Shown here piece by piece: positions 46,001-58,127 of a stretch of DNA of 64,000 nt; within the stretch, counting starts at the first letter, position 1, and every line of letters begins with the position of its first letter. The position numbers and the translations under genes are program-made. This DNA comes from Schistosoma mansoni (lineage: Eukaryota; Platyhelminthes; Trematoda; Strigeidida; Schistosomatidae). The stretch spans positions 1,256,407-1,320,406 of the forward strand of contig NC_031495.1 of NCBI RefSeq assembly GCF_000237925.1, written 5' to 3'. Below the pieces are notes generated by a model. It was not told the origin of the DNA. It saw only the letters and a list, made by a program, of their open reading frames with translations, and did not search any database.

Positions 46001-48425
46001 TTGCAGGCAAGCAGAATAGGTGAGAGAGGCCATGATATTAAAAAGTACAAGAAACATGTGCAAACTGTTATGATTGAAGTAGAGAAATGATAAGAAATAA
46101 CAAGATTGCTAGTAATTACTAAAAATAACAGCAAAGTAATGATAATACTAACAGCTGAAGATTGATAGATAAAATCTGATTAGGTGAATGGCTGAATTGT
46201 AATAATGTTAAAAAACATGCAACTAATTATAATGGCTATAAAGTAGAAATGAAAACTTGACTTAAATGAATGAGGAAGCTTTTGTTTGTGGTCAAATAAA
46301 AAGTGATAGAAGCTACGAACTTATAGGTAATGACATGAGTTTACAGAAATATTAGTTTTCAATGATTTCATCTTACTATTGACTCAACTGTATGTCAAAC
46401 AGTGTTGAGTAAAGAAAACAGATAGGAGATGAGGCAATTATATTTTACGTTGCAAATGAATTCAAGAGCGGAAGTGAAATAATTAGTTGTCAGATATACA
46501 GACAAATGTACCTTCCACAATATCGCTATTGAAAAAGTTAGCCGTATACTAGATAAAATATATGCCATGCGTTAAAAGTACCGAGCTTCCAATCCGTCAT
46601 TGGTTTTTCAACTTAGATCGGTTCGTGAACTTAGCAATATCCAACAATCTCCATATCTTTCATGCTGATAAAGTAGTTTTTTATGATATAATTAATTCCC
46701 TTATAATTTCATGTCAAAAGGCATAACCAGATCATCCGAAGTAATTTCTTGATTATCCAGAGGATAATTTTTTAAAGATGAAAGTTGTTTAAGTAACGTG
46801 AATGAAAGTTGACTTATCAGTTTTATCCGTTTAAGTAAAGAAGTATAGTTTTTTAATGCATGGTAGAGGGTAGTTTATTAAATTTTTCAGTGTTTCAATA
46901 AATATCTGTCATTTTAAGGGATCAGAACAGGACATAAGGTAAATATAAAGTATCTTAACCTAACATATCAATACTTGTCGTGCAATCATTTTAAATAGGA
47001 CATATATGATCACATCGGTTTTTGATATACTTTAGGTAGATAAGTAAAAATGACTTATTGCGAAATTCGGGCATATATACTTTATACAAATGAATAAATT
47101 CTCATCCCCACTAAACGTTGAATAGCTTATTTATGGCAAAAATGGGCTCAAAGAACGTTAGGTAAACAAACAGTATATTTTACTAATAACAACTGGTACA
47201 CAAAACTCAGAATATACGGGTATAAAAAGATACGCAGATGAATTTTAAGTTTACTAAAAGACTCCTAAAGTACCAAACAAATCCAATAAAGATTTGTAGC
47301 TGATCAATAAAACAAAGGTAGTAATTACCGTCAACGTGAAAAATTTCGATCATGAAATATAGTTACGTCCTAAAAAGTAACCGTAAAGTTGAAAAATAAT
47401 CTTTTGTTACTGTATAGCAATTAGAAATCAAATTTGTATTGTACTATTTTATCTATTATCATCCGCGAATAGTTCATATTACGTGGAAGGATCATTTTCT
47501 GAAGCATTCATAACCAGAAAGGGTAGTGTAACCGTTTCTTTTTTCTGCGCTAATTATCATCCGTTCACGCCAAAAATATAACACAAGGGGAAATCCAGAA
47601 CTTTTAGATACTATACAAAGCATCATACCATTCATTCCCCATTATCGAATTCAGTTAGATTTCTAGTCCAATGTATTCGTTTGACAACTGTCCTATCTCT
47701 GTCAGGTCTGAATATAAAGTTCATAAATTCCATTCAGAAATTAAAGGAAGCTGTTTATAGCTAGTAACCAATGAAGAAAATTATTTTCAAACTAAGCACA
47801 TTTCAATATAACATTTAAGTAATCTACTATCGTTAATCATGTCCTAATTTATTTCAAACGAAATTTGCCAACTTATCATCAAAAAAAGCATCTATCCGAA
47901 ATACGGTTAAACTTTATTTAGAATAGTGATAGACATGGTGATTAATTACTTTTACTGTATAAAGAAACAAAACAATGAAAAAAAACCTGTTTCAAAAAAT
48001 TAACTTATATACTCATTACTTTTGTTTGTCATGCTATGCCACATCACCGCTATTTTCACGCAATAACACATAAACATATACGTGATAGTCATAGAACAAT
48101 TAATGAAGAAAAAGAATAATTACGTAACAGTGAAAGTGTCACAAATGAGTTTAAAATGTTTACAACTCTATATAACTTATGGATTAAATTTTAGTACAAA
48201 AAAAGGTACTATATATCCATTTACTATTAGATTTTTCATATTCACTCAGTCATAGTCAATTGAGTGTATATAAGAGAAAAAGAAAAAAGAAGATTAATAT
48301 TATGTAATCAGGTATAAATTTCCTGTTTAAAAATATTGAAATTAATTTTTGTGTATGTGTTTGGTAATGGAAAATAACCCCACTAAGTTACAACAAATGG
48401 AATTTTTTTTATATTTACGTTTCTT
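43071..48425. other. Long intergenic region, no gene recognised
   Basis: About 5.3 kb of AT-rich DNA between the TMEM216-like gene and the convergent CNG channel gene. Short frames (for example 44957-45178) show no known motif. It has no copies of the SINE or RTE families seen elsewhere, which is unusual for this window. A short pair of similar stretches (CTACTTGTTTCGGG near 43125, CTACTTGTTTGGGG near 43910) hints at an old repeat. Confidence 0.45.
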
Positions 48426-48431
48426 TTTATT
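48426..48431 (-). promoter_or_regulatory. AATAAA overlapping the CNG stop codon
   Basis: On minus the last codons read GAA TAA followed by A, so AATAAA includes the stop. Whether it is the used polyadenylation signal is unknown; cleavage would then leave a very short 3' UTR. Confidence 0.3.
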
Positions 48432-50078
48432 CAAGAGTAAATACTGGACAATTGTTATTAGTAATATTTGGTTTATCTACTAAATTTTCTTCATTTTTCT
48501 GTAAATTTGATTGAGATATATTAAATTTTAAATCTTTTGAATGATCATATTCATTAGATCTTGGATCATTGATCTGTATATTATCTGGTATTTTTAAATA
48601 ATCTTGAAATTGTTGAAATACATTTGTTGATTTTATTGGTAAACTATATTTACGTGTTAAATTTACTGTAGGTGACCATTTTTGTTGTGATAATGATGGT
48701 TGTACTTGGTGTTGTTGTTGTTGTGGTGGTGGTGGTTGTTGTTGTTGTTGTTGTGTCATCATTGAATTTGATTGATTAAATAAATTATTTTGTAAAAAGT
48801 AATTTTCATTTTCTAATTTATTTATTCGATATGTAAGATAACTTAAATGTTCAATTAATTCATGATTAGTTTTATTATGTTTGTAACTATGTATAGCATT
48901 AAACATTGAATTATCTTCTTTTGAATGATTAGAAATATGCCCTGTTTTAAATATACCTGATGGTTTATAATGATGTGAACAAGTTTTATAAGGCCATGGA
49001 GGTCGTCTAGCCGTCCAATTAGGTGTTTTATGTTTCGGTATTTTTAAATGAGTACAATATTTTCCATGTGTTGGCTCTGATTTAAGCATAGAAGATGAAT
49101 AAGCGGGGGTTTTATTGATGAATGGTGATGATGAAGGTTGTGAAGTATGCTCGTAAACAGCTTGATATTCTTGTTCATCTTCGGAAATTGTTGCTTCTGA
49201 AATTGATGGTGTAGAAGCTTTTTCAAAACAAATAATTGGTATCACTCTTTTTCCATTTACTGTACCATCATGATTTGAACTGTCCAAGTTTGAAGTTATT
49301 GTTTGCTTTCCTTTCATGGAACAGTCAAAATGGCAATTTTTACGAAACAACTTTTCATTTTCCACTTCTTTCCATTGATTTGAATGAAAATCAGTAATCA
49401 TGACGCCACTATGTAATGCTATAGGTGTAGATTTTACGTTAGACTCTTTTAATTGACTACTATTTGGATGATAAAAAGAGTCATCAGTAGAAAACAGATT
49501 TGTTGGCATTGATAGATGACGCTGTTTTCCAAACGGGATAGAGTCATTTTGATATGGTTTTAACCTCGAGCATTTATTTGGTTCCGCTACTAAACAATTA
49601 CAAACTTGTTCATTTTCATTAGAACACATTGCTGTAAAATTTCCTAGGCTGTCATTTACTGTTGTCGGCACCGAACTTGATCGATTCTCATAAACAGACT
49701 GACTTTGACCCGCCACGTTGAAGATTGTAGGATTAGGCTGTATAAATGGTCCATGGTTTGAAGTTATATGGGTTTTATCAGGATTGTTCATCACCACAAT
49801 GGCCGATGGAGTAGGGGATCTTTGCGGTGTAGGCAGAAAGGCTGAGCAACGACTTGGGTCACTGCCATAACCATCCGACCCATCGCTGTTGGAAACGCGT
49901 ACTAAACACTCATGATTTGAATTCATGTCTAATTGAGAATGACTGTTCTGATTAATTGTTGGATTATTATTACGAAGGTGCGTGCTGTCAAGAGCAGGTG
50001 CAGAATACCCAATGTAGTTCATGGGATCTGTTGAGTTCATAACTTTCCTCTCAAATGGAATAGATTTATTCGGAAAAT
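48427..50078 (-). CDS. CNGA: CNG channel last exon (C-terminal tail, coiled coil, polyQ)
   Basis: Acceptor CTTCCTTCAG at 50079-50080; AT completes Asp with the preceding G. It encodes a Ser/Asn-rich tail, a leucine-zipper-like helix (about 48780-48860), then [19 protein letters not shown] (about 48700-48765) and ends FTLE with TAA at 48429-48427. The tail is much longer than in vertebrate CNGA proteins. Confidence 0.85.
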
Positions 50079-53000
50079 CTGAAGGAAGAGACAAAACAAA
50101 TTATTATTTTAGTATTTAAGCAAATAACTGAAAGCATTTTTATTGTATATCGACTACTTACAATGAAGATTAGAAACATTAAATAGTTGGTAATTTTATT
50201 TGCATGAAATTTGTGCTACAAGTAGTTAGATATTTTCCTAAATCAACTATTGTGTGAGTTATCTCTGAATTAAGTCCCAGAATACCCAAAACTACAGTAG
50301 AACACTTACTTACTTACTTACGCCTGTTACTCCCAATGGAGCATAGGCCGCTGACCAGCATTCTCCAACCCACTCTGTCCTGGGCCTTCTTTTCTAGTTC
50401 TATCCATTTTTTGTTCATTCTTCCCATGTCTGTCTCTATTTCTCGGCGTAATATTCTCCTTGGTCTTCCTCATCTCATTTGACCTTCAGGATTCCATGTG
50501 AGGGCTTGCCTTGTGACACAATTAGGTGATTTCCTCAAAGTAACTTGTTGCTGATAGTGTCTGGCCATCGAATCCGAAGAATCTTGCATAGACAGCTGTT
50601 AATAAACACTTGTATCTTCTGGATGATGGCTTTCGTAGTTCTCCACGTCTCTGCCCCATACAGTAGAACTGTCTTGACATTTGTATTGAAAATTCTAATC
50701 TTGGTGTTGGTTGACAATTGTTTTGAGTTCCAGATGTTTTTCAGTTGTAAATATGTTGCTCTCGCTTTGCCGATCCGCGCCCTCACATCTGCATCTGATC
50801 CACCGTGGTCATCAATGATGCTGCCCAGATATGTAAAGGTTTCCACGTCCTCCAAAGCTTCTCCGTCAAGTGTAGTTTGGTTGGTGCATGTTGTATTGTA
50901 TCGGAGAGTCTTGCTTTTCTCTTTGTTTATATTGAGACCTACTGCTGCTGAGACTGCTGCTACACTGGTCGTTTTCTCCTGCATTTGTTGTTGCGTTTGT
51001 GATAGAAGAGAACACATCGACATGATATTATCTTAGACTACTTGGCTACCTACTTGATTAGAAAACATAACATTTATAATGATGGACTGATTCTCGATTC
51101 ACTATTTTAACGACCATTAATATTAAAAACTTGAAGTTAAGTATTTTTCTCGTACTTGTCTTAAGAATCACTAAGAAACTAGTGTTTTTTTAATCAAGTT
51201 TTCAATTAGTACTCACTTTAAACCCAAGGCAAGATTTAATTCGAGATCTTTAGTTATCACAGAGAGGCTATAATCTTCGATAATTCTTTACTGCAGTCAG
51301 TTTACGAGTTCTAAGCATTAATGCTGTGGAAGAGAGCGTGTGAATGTATTTCAATTCTCAAACAAAATTGAAATAACTGGTTACTGCTTTCAAATCTTAA
51401 ATATGATTTTCTAGTGATCTCCAAAAGGATCGTATTTTATTCTATTGATCTCTAGTGAACAAATCAGGTGAGCTAATAAATAGCAGTTATAAATGGGAAT
51501 TATAAGGATCTAACGTTCCAGAATAAGTTAATTCATTTTCTCAAATAAGTCATTATCAGGACAAGTATAAAAAATAAGCAGCTCTTTCATAGATTACACT
51601 ACACAATTATTTTAGTTAGATAACCATTGGAAACCAGAAAGCACTAGGAATCTTTTTCGTTTTAGTATGAAACTCCTCAGTAGTGTATAACTACTTCCCC
51701 ACCAGCAGTCATACTCAAGGCCCCTGATCTCATAGGCAACGCATAACATTTAAACCACTGAGTTGGATACACAAAATACTAAAAATATCCTAATCAATAT
51801 ATCGGGTGTGATGCAGTTACTCACCGAGGACAATGGAAGATTGTCTCGTAATATCGTAGATTGATCAAAGTTAGACATTAACACCGTTGGATATTGGCTA
51901 AGTGGTTTACAGACTGAACGCAAGATTGAGGACCCTGGGTTCGAGTCTCACCTACAGGATCTTAGATGCTCATTGTTGAGGAGTCCCAAACTAGGAAAAA
52001 CAGTCGTTCAGTGCTCCCTAGTTTTCAGTAGTGGTCCAACGTTAGCTGGTTCATAATCTCACCGTAATCATTCTGTCTTTGTTTACTTTTCGAGTGTTCT
52101 AACGTGAGTGTAAATAATAATATTGTAAACAGACACAGACGAACAGATACATTACCATTTTAACAAATAATATCAATTACTAGCACAATGTTCAAATAAT
52201 AAAAATCCAATATCATTACTTAGTGTTTTTACTTTAGTAATTCGTCATTAATATGTAGAAAGATGTTAAATGAAACATTAAAAGCTGGATTTACATACAA
52301 TGTGCATTAGTGACATCCAAGGAAGTTATTATACTCTTTCTACATTAAATTTACGCTCATAGATTGATTGTACCGATGAATAGTGAATAAGGGGTAAGTT
52401 GTAGATAGAATTTGGTTGCTGATTAGCAAAATATGACTACAGTTTTATGATATTTCTCTCAATAAAATGAATTAGTCGTAGATGATTTCAACCCGAAGAT
52501 AAAAATTAGCAACATTTAGTGACAGATGAGAGATAAAACTTATTATCTACAGTTAAATTAAATCATTTGGCTCTGATCTGTTACATTATTATCTGTGTAG
52601 TAAATAAACAGACTAGTGTTATATGACGTTACATTTTCTTAAATCCATTATGAAACTTTATTTGTTACACTAATTGATAATGCAAATATTTTCTAGGGTA
52701 TATCTGAGTTTGATTGGGTAAGAGTGAGATAATGTAGTGTGGTCTACTTATATCCATATAAGTAGTATATGGTGATAGTTAGACATAAAATGTATTTTGG
52801 CAGAAGACTGATAAGGAAAGAACTGAAATGAAGCGCAATTGGTAGGAAAATGCACAAACAATGAAATTAGAGAAGATGGACTGATATTTACAGAAGGAAC
52901 AGTGAAGATTGAGACAATTGATTGTTATTTTGCAAATTAACTGTTTACTGTATGGTTATCAGAATTTAGTGAGATAGTCTGTAATTTTTGCTTAAATACA

Positions 53001-56000
53001 TTCGATTGTCCCCTGTCATGTTCTCGTTCACTTCAATATTATTGATTTCAGAGAGTTTATTATTTTACTATAGGCGACCTTCTTGAATATCTGGGCTACC
53101 TGTTACTGTTATCTAGATATTTCAACAAGTTATCTAATTTTGTTTGTTTCAATAGATCATTATGTCGATTAATTTCATAGCCTACCCAGTTAGGAGAGAG
53201 CATCATCAGAGACACTGTGACTGCTGTCAATATACATTGAAAAGAATGTACATTATTTAGATGTCGATTTATTGAACTGCTAACATCTTATTGGCGATCA
53301 CTGAATATTTACCGACAGGATCAATCAAGAAATAAGGAACAGAAACTTGATGAAATACTTGGAGCTGAGAATTCTATATTGCATGAAGAATATAATACTG
53401 AATAAAGTGAATAATAATAAATAATCAGTGTCCGCATGAAAAATGTCATCTGACATGATTATGATTACTTCAACACTTAACAATAGAATGGGATATGTAT
53501 CTTTTAGGCTATACCACCGGTTGTATAAGGATAGTAATGAAAGAGATGCAAAAAGATTTAAATTGAACAGTGGAAACCATGGCTTACTACATACATATCT
53601 GAAAGATCTTAAGAAAAATATAACGTAGAAGACAAAAACGTAATTACATTAACAGAATAATCATACCTTTTATATTTTGTTGTGGAATATTCTGATATTG
53701 ATTTATTTTTCTATAAGCATCAGCTTCAAGTTTACTTCTTGCATTTGGATACTCTTTAAGTACTTTCCAAAGATCAGATTTAGACAAGCAGAACAAATCA
53801 GAATATCCTAGGGAACGTACTGATGCTGTACGTCTATTACCATTATTGCCCAGATTTAGAATAGATAATTCACCAAAATAACTTCCGGCGTGTAGTGTAG
53901 CTAAAACTGTATGTCCATCATCTCCTAAAACGTGCAATTTTCCACGATTCACAATATACATTTGCTTACCAATTTCACCTATAAAATATGAAGTTTATTT
54001 AAAAAATTATTTTGATTAATATATGGAAGCAAATAACTAACGGTAATCTGTAAGATATCACGTCTTAAATCATATTCGTTACTTTCATTTAGCTGTTATA
54101 GTAGATCATTAAACTGAGATGAAACAAACATATATGTGGAGGTTTGAACTACATTTCATTTAGAGTATAACTAATGGCATTAGTTTACAGTTCCCCATAG
54201 ACACTGTGATGGATAGTACTGTGTCTAATTATTTTTTTTTGGCAGATCCACTTTAATCATGAAAGTTCTCAAAAACTATTTTACTTTAAAACAACACTAA
54301 TTTTCAGTACTACTTAGTTGGAAAGTAATTGAAGAGTGTAGTGTACTAAACACTTTTCTCAATTCCAGGTAGTGCCCTCACTAACTATGTCGACTGCAGC
54401 CACAAATATCCTTTTGTCTTACTCTCCGAAAATTATTACATCTTTTGTGAACTAAAACAATCAATTTTACAAGATTTCCTTAACATTACATAAGCCAGTT
54501 AAAATTATGCGCCTTCCAGCAACTTGACATTAAATGGATTTATTGAAGTCCTAGTAGAGAGTATTGACCAATATAGTTGGCCGATGTACAAGTAGGGCAG
54601 TGGCAGACTGACAAAACGGAATAGTGGTTCCCATATAAATATATAAACGTCATCATATCAGAAGCTCAAAAGCTCTTTGTAAGATGATATATGAGGATGA
54701 AAGAGCGTACCACGAAAAGATAGTTTCCTAATTTTCCTTATTTATATTTATGATAACCAAAGGTAATTTGAGAATTCTAAGTACCCCACCTATGTAAACG
54801 AAAGAAAAGAATACCAAAATCTGGTTTTCAAATGACAGAATAATTGACTTGTCTTTTGTGACGTACAATAGAATAAAAATATATTATCACTGAGTAATTA
54901 TTCATGTCTCATTTGATCAACCATTCTAATGATTACAAACAGACTACTCGATTAGCATTATGTTCAACCGATATTGATCTGTGTAACATTTTATGAAAAA
55001 GACGAAAAGGGAATGGATTTTTCTGACGATGTAAAATTTGACTTTTTTGAAAAACAGAAGCCATGATAAGCAAAGATGGATAGTGGCTAGCAGTGGAATC
55101 CAGGATGCACGTTTCGTCCTATTTGCTTATAATGCTTGCGAATTAAGGCTATATCGAGGCAAGGCGCACAGTATGCACATATGCCAATAAGAGACTGACC
55201 AGTTGCAGTCCTAAACATCAATGAGAAGATTCAAATAAACAATACAAGTGAATATAAACCATTATGCATTTTAAGGTACTAAATAGTTATGAAGAGTTGT
55301 TAGAAACTGAATAGACATAGTTTGATCAAGGTTCCTGATTAGCTTGTGATGTAATAAAAAGGAATTTGGTTAGTTGGAATAGGAGTGACATACAGAAAGG
55401 ATTTTCGACAATCTTCTACAACATTTACCAAAAATCTTATATCTGTAAATTAGGTATAATCAGAAAGGGGTTTTGTGGACATCATCGTAATTTAATAGTT
55501 GGATTCATGATTTAATTGAAGCTAGACCACCATGAAACACCTGGAAGCACTGGACGGCCATTTCATCCCAGTATGGAACTCCTCAGTAGTGCTCATCTAC
55601 AATCCCGCCTGCGGGATTCAAACCCAGGACCTTCAATCTCGCACGCGAACACTTAACCTCTAGACCACTGAGCCATTATCCAACAATGTTAATGTCTAAC
55701 TTCAACCAATCCGCGAAATTGCGTCACCGTTCACCATTGTCTTCAGTGAGTTATATCCATTGGTTACAGGGGTTTCATTTTATGTTGTCGTAAATATGTG
55801 TTCATACATCAAGTTTTTAATTCATTAAAGTCAAATACTTTCTGTTTTAGTTTATACAAATCTGACTGTGAACAAATCACTTAAAAATTAGTACACTTAG
55901 TTGTTTCATTGTTTTAATTTCCATCTATTGATCATCTTTGCATTCTAACTTGTATAGTGCAAACTATGGTTACCTGCACTAGGCACAAGTTTTCTTTTTT

Positions 56001-57168
56001 ACAGATGTAACAGCTCGGAATAATGTTCTGTCTAATAAAAAGTTAATATACAATAGGAAATATATATAAGGTCATCAATAGTAAATAATTGACTAATAGT
56101 ATTCAGTTTTTTTTATCAAGTGATTACCATTTTATAGAAATTAGTCACAAAATTTTCTGATGGAATCTAGAAGCAATAGTATGATTAAGTTTATTAGTGA
56201 GAAAATCATTTCCATTCATTTGGACAATGATCACCTTTTTTGTAATACCATTTGAGTACATTATTAAAAAAGAAACATCTTAGGGAGTATGTGAATGATA
56301 ACATATTATGACACCCTTCAGTCGATGTATATTTATTAGAAAGTGTAGTGTATCATTCTTCTACTGTATTGGGCGGAGACGTGGAGAACTACGAAAGCCA
56401 TCATCCAGAAGATACAAGTGTTTATTAACAGTTGTCTATGCAAGATTCTTCGGATTCGATGGCCAGACACTATCAGCAACATTCTACTGTGAGAGAGAAC
56501 AAACCAGATTCCAGCGGAGGAAGAAATCAGGAGGAAGCGTTGGAAGTGGATTGGGCACACTTTGAGGAAATCACCCAATTGCGTCACAAGACAAACCCTC
56601 ACATGGAATCCTGAAGGTCAAAGGAGATGAGGAAGACCAAGGAGAATATTACGCCGAGAAATAGAGACAGACATGAGAAGAATGAACAAGAACTGGATAG
56701 AACTAGAAAAGAAGGCCCAGGACAGAGTGGGTTGGAGAATGCTGGTCGGCGGCCTATGCTCCATTGGGAGTTACAGGAGTAAGTAAAAAAAGTAAGTAAA
56801 GTAAGTGTATTATTCAGTGTATATGCTTTATCTAGTTCAATTTTCATGAAGCAAACATATAATTAATTGCTTACCTTTACGACATACATAATCACCTGGT
56901 GCAAACAATACAACACGTAGTTTTAATACAAGTTCAGATAAAAATCCTTCTTCAGTATCTTGAAATATTTCTACTTGTTTTAATGTATTCAAATGTACAT
57001 GAATAGCTATTTCAGCTTTTAATTTATATGGCAGATTTCGTAGAACCTTTTCTTCGTCTGTTATTTTATTTGTATACCAGAGAAAATCAAACCAATTTAT
57101 TACACGTTCTTGTAATGATGCTGGTACTCTTCTTAATGACATATAGTTCTTCACACTATCAAGCCGTG
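48427..57168 (-). CDS. CNGA: Cyclic-nucleotide-gated channel, alpha type, 3' half
   Basis: Three minus exons with matching phases: 57168-56875 (C-linker), 53978-53667 (nucleotide-binding domain) and 50078-48427 (C-terminal tail). The C-linker reads [15 protein letters not shown] and [19 protein letters not shown], close to CNGA proteins. The binding domain has [11 protein letters not shown] and GNRRTASV; the Arg-Thr pair of the phosphate cassette is the one linked to cGMP preference in CNGA1. The tail adds 550 residues, mostly polar, with a heptad segment ([20 protein letters not shown]) where CNGA subunits have their trimerising coiled coil, then polyQ/polyP. The pore and transmembrane exons are not seen and probably lie upstream, beyond 57168. 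Such channels pass cations in sensory cells in response to cGMP or cAMP. Confidence 0.88.
50306..51008 (-). mobile_element. 5'-truncated RTE LINE with 7-nt target duplication
   Basis: On minus it runs from [13 protein letters not shown] to the end VGWRMLV...CSIGSN-like region and finishes in TAAGTAAG repeats. AGAACAC flanks it at 50299-50305 and 51009-51015. It is oriented with the host gene and looks younger than the copy at 30801. Confidence 0.85.
51630..51770 (-). repeat. Diverged family B SINE
   Basis: CCAGAAAGCACTAGGAATC, GAAACTCCTCAGTAGTG and TTTAAACCACTGAGTTGG keep the order of tail, ribozyme and tRNA-like head on minus. The ribozyme is degenerate. Confidence 0.55.
51885..52080 (+). 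repeat. Family B SINE, degenerate hammerhead
   Basis: Head GGCTAAGTGGTTTACAGAC, B box CCTGGGTTCGAGTCTC, ribozyme region TTGAGGAGTCCC...AAAAACAG and tail CAGTGGTCCAACG. The C and GAAA of the core are changed. Confidence 0.65.
52735..52890 (+). repeat. Unclassified repeat R4
   Basis: GTGTGGTCTACTTATATCCA, TAAGTAGTATATGGTGAT and GAAATGAAGCGCAATTGG repeat the sequence at 13795-13950. Confidence 0.7.
53078..53428 (+). repeat. Unclassified interspersed repeat R5
   Basis: Shares TAGATATTTCAACAAGTTAT, GTACATTATTTAGATGTCGA, CTAACATCTTATTGG and GAGAATTCTATA with 61408-61800 in the same order. Both end in GAATAAAG or similar followed by AATAATAAT, like a retroposon tail. Confidence 0.7.
53667..53978 (-). 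CDS. CNGA: CNG channel exon, cyclic-nucleotide-binding domain
   Basis: Acceptor TATTTTATAG. It encodes [20 protein letters not shown], then [33 protein letters not shown] and a C helix, ending AAAG|GTATGA in phase 1. Phase 1 in and out matches both neighbours. Confidence 0.92.
55065..55260. repeat. Rearranged family A repeat
   Basis: An antisense 3' end with half a hammerhead (55065-55122) joins a sense-oriented leader (GCTTATAATGCTTGCG... to CAGTCCTAAACATCAATG, about 55123-55260). The unit is broken inside stem II, so the ribozyme cannot form. Confidence 0.7.
55494..55700 (-). repeat. Family B SINE, near complete
   Basis: Tail, hammerhead, B box (GGGATTCAAACCCAGG as the complement) and A-box region (CTCTAGACCACTGAGCC) are all present on minus, followed by the 5' flank TCCAACAATGTTAATGTC shared with the copy at 58300. 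Confidence 0.85.
55547..55592 (-). ncRNA. Hammerhead ribozyme, type I, family B
   Basis: On minus: stem I GCACTA/CAGTGC (five pairs), CTGAGGA, stem II GTTC...GGAT with wobbles, GAAA, stem III TGG/CCG, triplet GTC. The core is intact; stems are slightly weakened. Confidence 0.7.
56358..56803 (+). mobile_element. 5'-truncated RTE LINE 3' end
   Basis: It begins in the RT C-terminal region ([12 protein letters not shown]-like) and ends AGTAAG repeats. AGTGTATCATT (56347-56357) and AGTGTATTATT (56804-56814) form an 11-nt target duplication with one mismatch. It lies antisense to the host CNG gene. Confidence 0.85.
56875..57168 (-). CDS. CNGA: CNG channel exon, C-linker and start of binding domain
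   Basis: Acceptor CTATATTTCAG. It encodes [20 protein letters not shown], then [25 protein letters not shown] and APGDYVCRK, ending in phase 1 before GTAAGC. Confidence 0.92.
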
Positions 57169-58127
57169 CTGAAATATAGATATAAGTATTACGATTAAAA
57201 GTATGTTACAATTGAGCTTTCGTCTGGAAAAATTTATGACCGAAAATTAGATTGAAATGATCGAAATACTTGTTAGTAGGTAAATTGTAAGTGGAAAATA
57301 AGTTACTATCAATAAACCAGACGTGAAGTCCTTTGATATATTTCTATGCACGAATATTTAATTTATACTTGTTTCGATCTAACGCCATACAGCTCAGTTG
57401 ATGGGCGAAATCCATGTTCAGCCTATTAAGAGTCAACGGTTTTGAGTATTTGTGTTTCGTACAAGTTTCTTAGAGAGGAGCTCCTTATAATTTTATGTAG
57501 AATGGATTAAAATTCAATTACTTTTTGGTTATTGTTATCATTGAGTATTTATCTCTGATTTAACCTTAAACTATCCTAAAGAATAGCTTGAATTTCCAAG
57601 CTACAACAAAAAATGTTCGGCAGGGAGAGCACTAAGTCAAAACATGTGTTCTTATGATGGAAGTCCTATTACGATATACGTCTTGGTCATATTCGGTTAT
57701 TTATTTGAATGAGGTTAGCTACTTTGAACATGACAAACAACGTAGTCTTATGTTGCGAATTTAAATGATGAGAAAAGTGTTAAATATATTTCAGACGTAA
57801 TTGCATAATCTAAATATACATAACAAAGTTTTCCTATTCAAATTCATATAATCTCTTTCTTAAAGCCGAATTCTGATTCATCTTCAATCATATATGAAAT
57901 GTTCAAGTGAACAATAAACCGGCATAACATGATCATAGTAAGTTTGATGTTGACAAATGACATCCTCTACAACATACTGCATTTCATATGTTGCTTAGCC
58001 AAATTCATTTCATTTGTAAAACTGAAATATTCACTTGTCACTGTTGTTGTTTTTTATACACCATAAATTCAATAAATATAATTAAAATAAAAAACAGATT
58101 TTTCATTTTAATCACTTTATTTTATAG
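57169..58127. other. CNG upstream intron, nothing recognised
   Basis: No pore or transmembrane exon was found on minus and no repeat family was recognised. Confidence 0.4.

Larger units (their letters stand above)
50079..53666. other. CNG intron between binding-domain and tail exons
   Basis: Contains an RTE 3' fragment (50306-51008), two diverged family B copies (about 51630-51770 minus and 51885-52080 plus), R4 (52735-52890) and R5 (53078-53428). Confidence 0.7.
53979..56874. other. CNG intron between C-linker and binding-domain exons
   Basis: Holds a rearranged family A copy (55065-55260), a family B SINE (55494-55700) and an RTE 3' fragment (56358-56803) that ends about 70 bases from the C-linker exon. 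Confidence 0.7.

Noticed and set aside
50545-51036. 163-codon plus-strand frame
   Set aside because: It is antisense to the RTE fragment on minus and mirrors its RT codons.
54805-54850. Plus-strand words reading KIWFSND, resembling the KIWFQN core of a homeodomain
   Set aside because: Neighbouring codons show no homeodomain helix, no splice sites fit, and it lies inside the CNG intron. Chance similarity is more likely.
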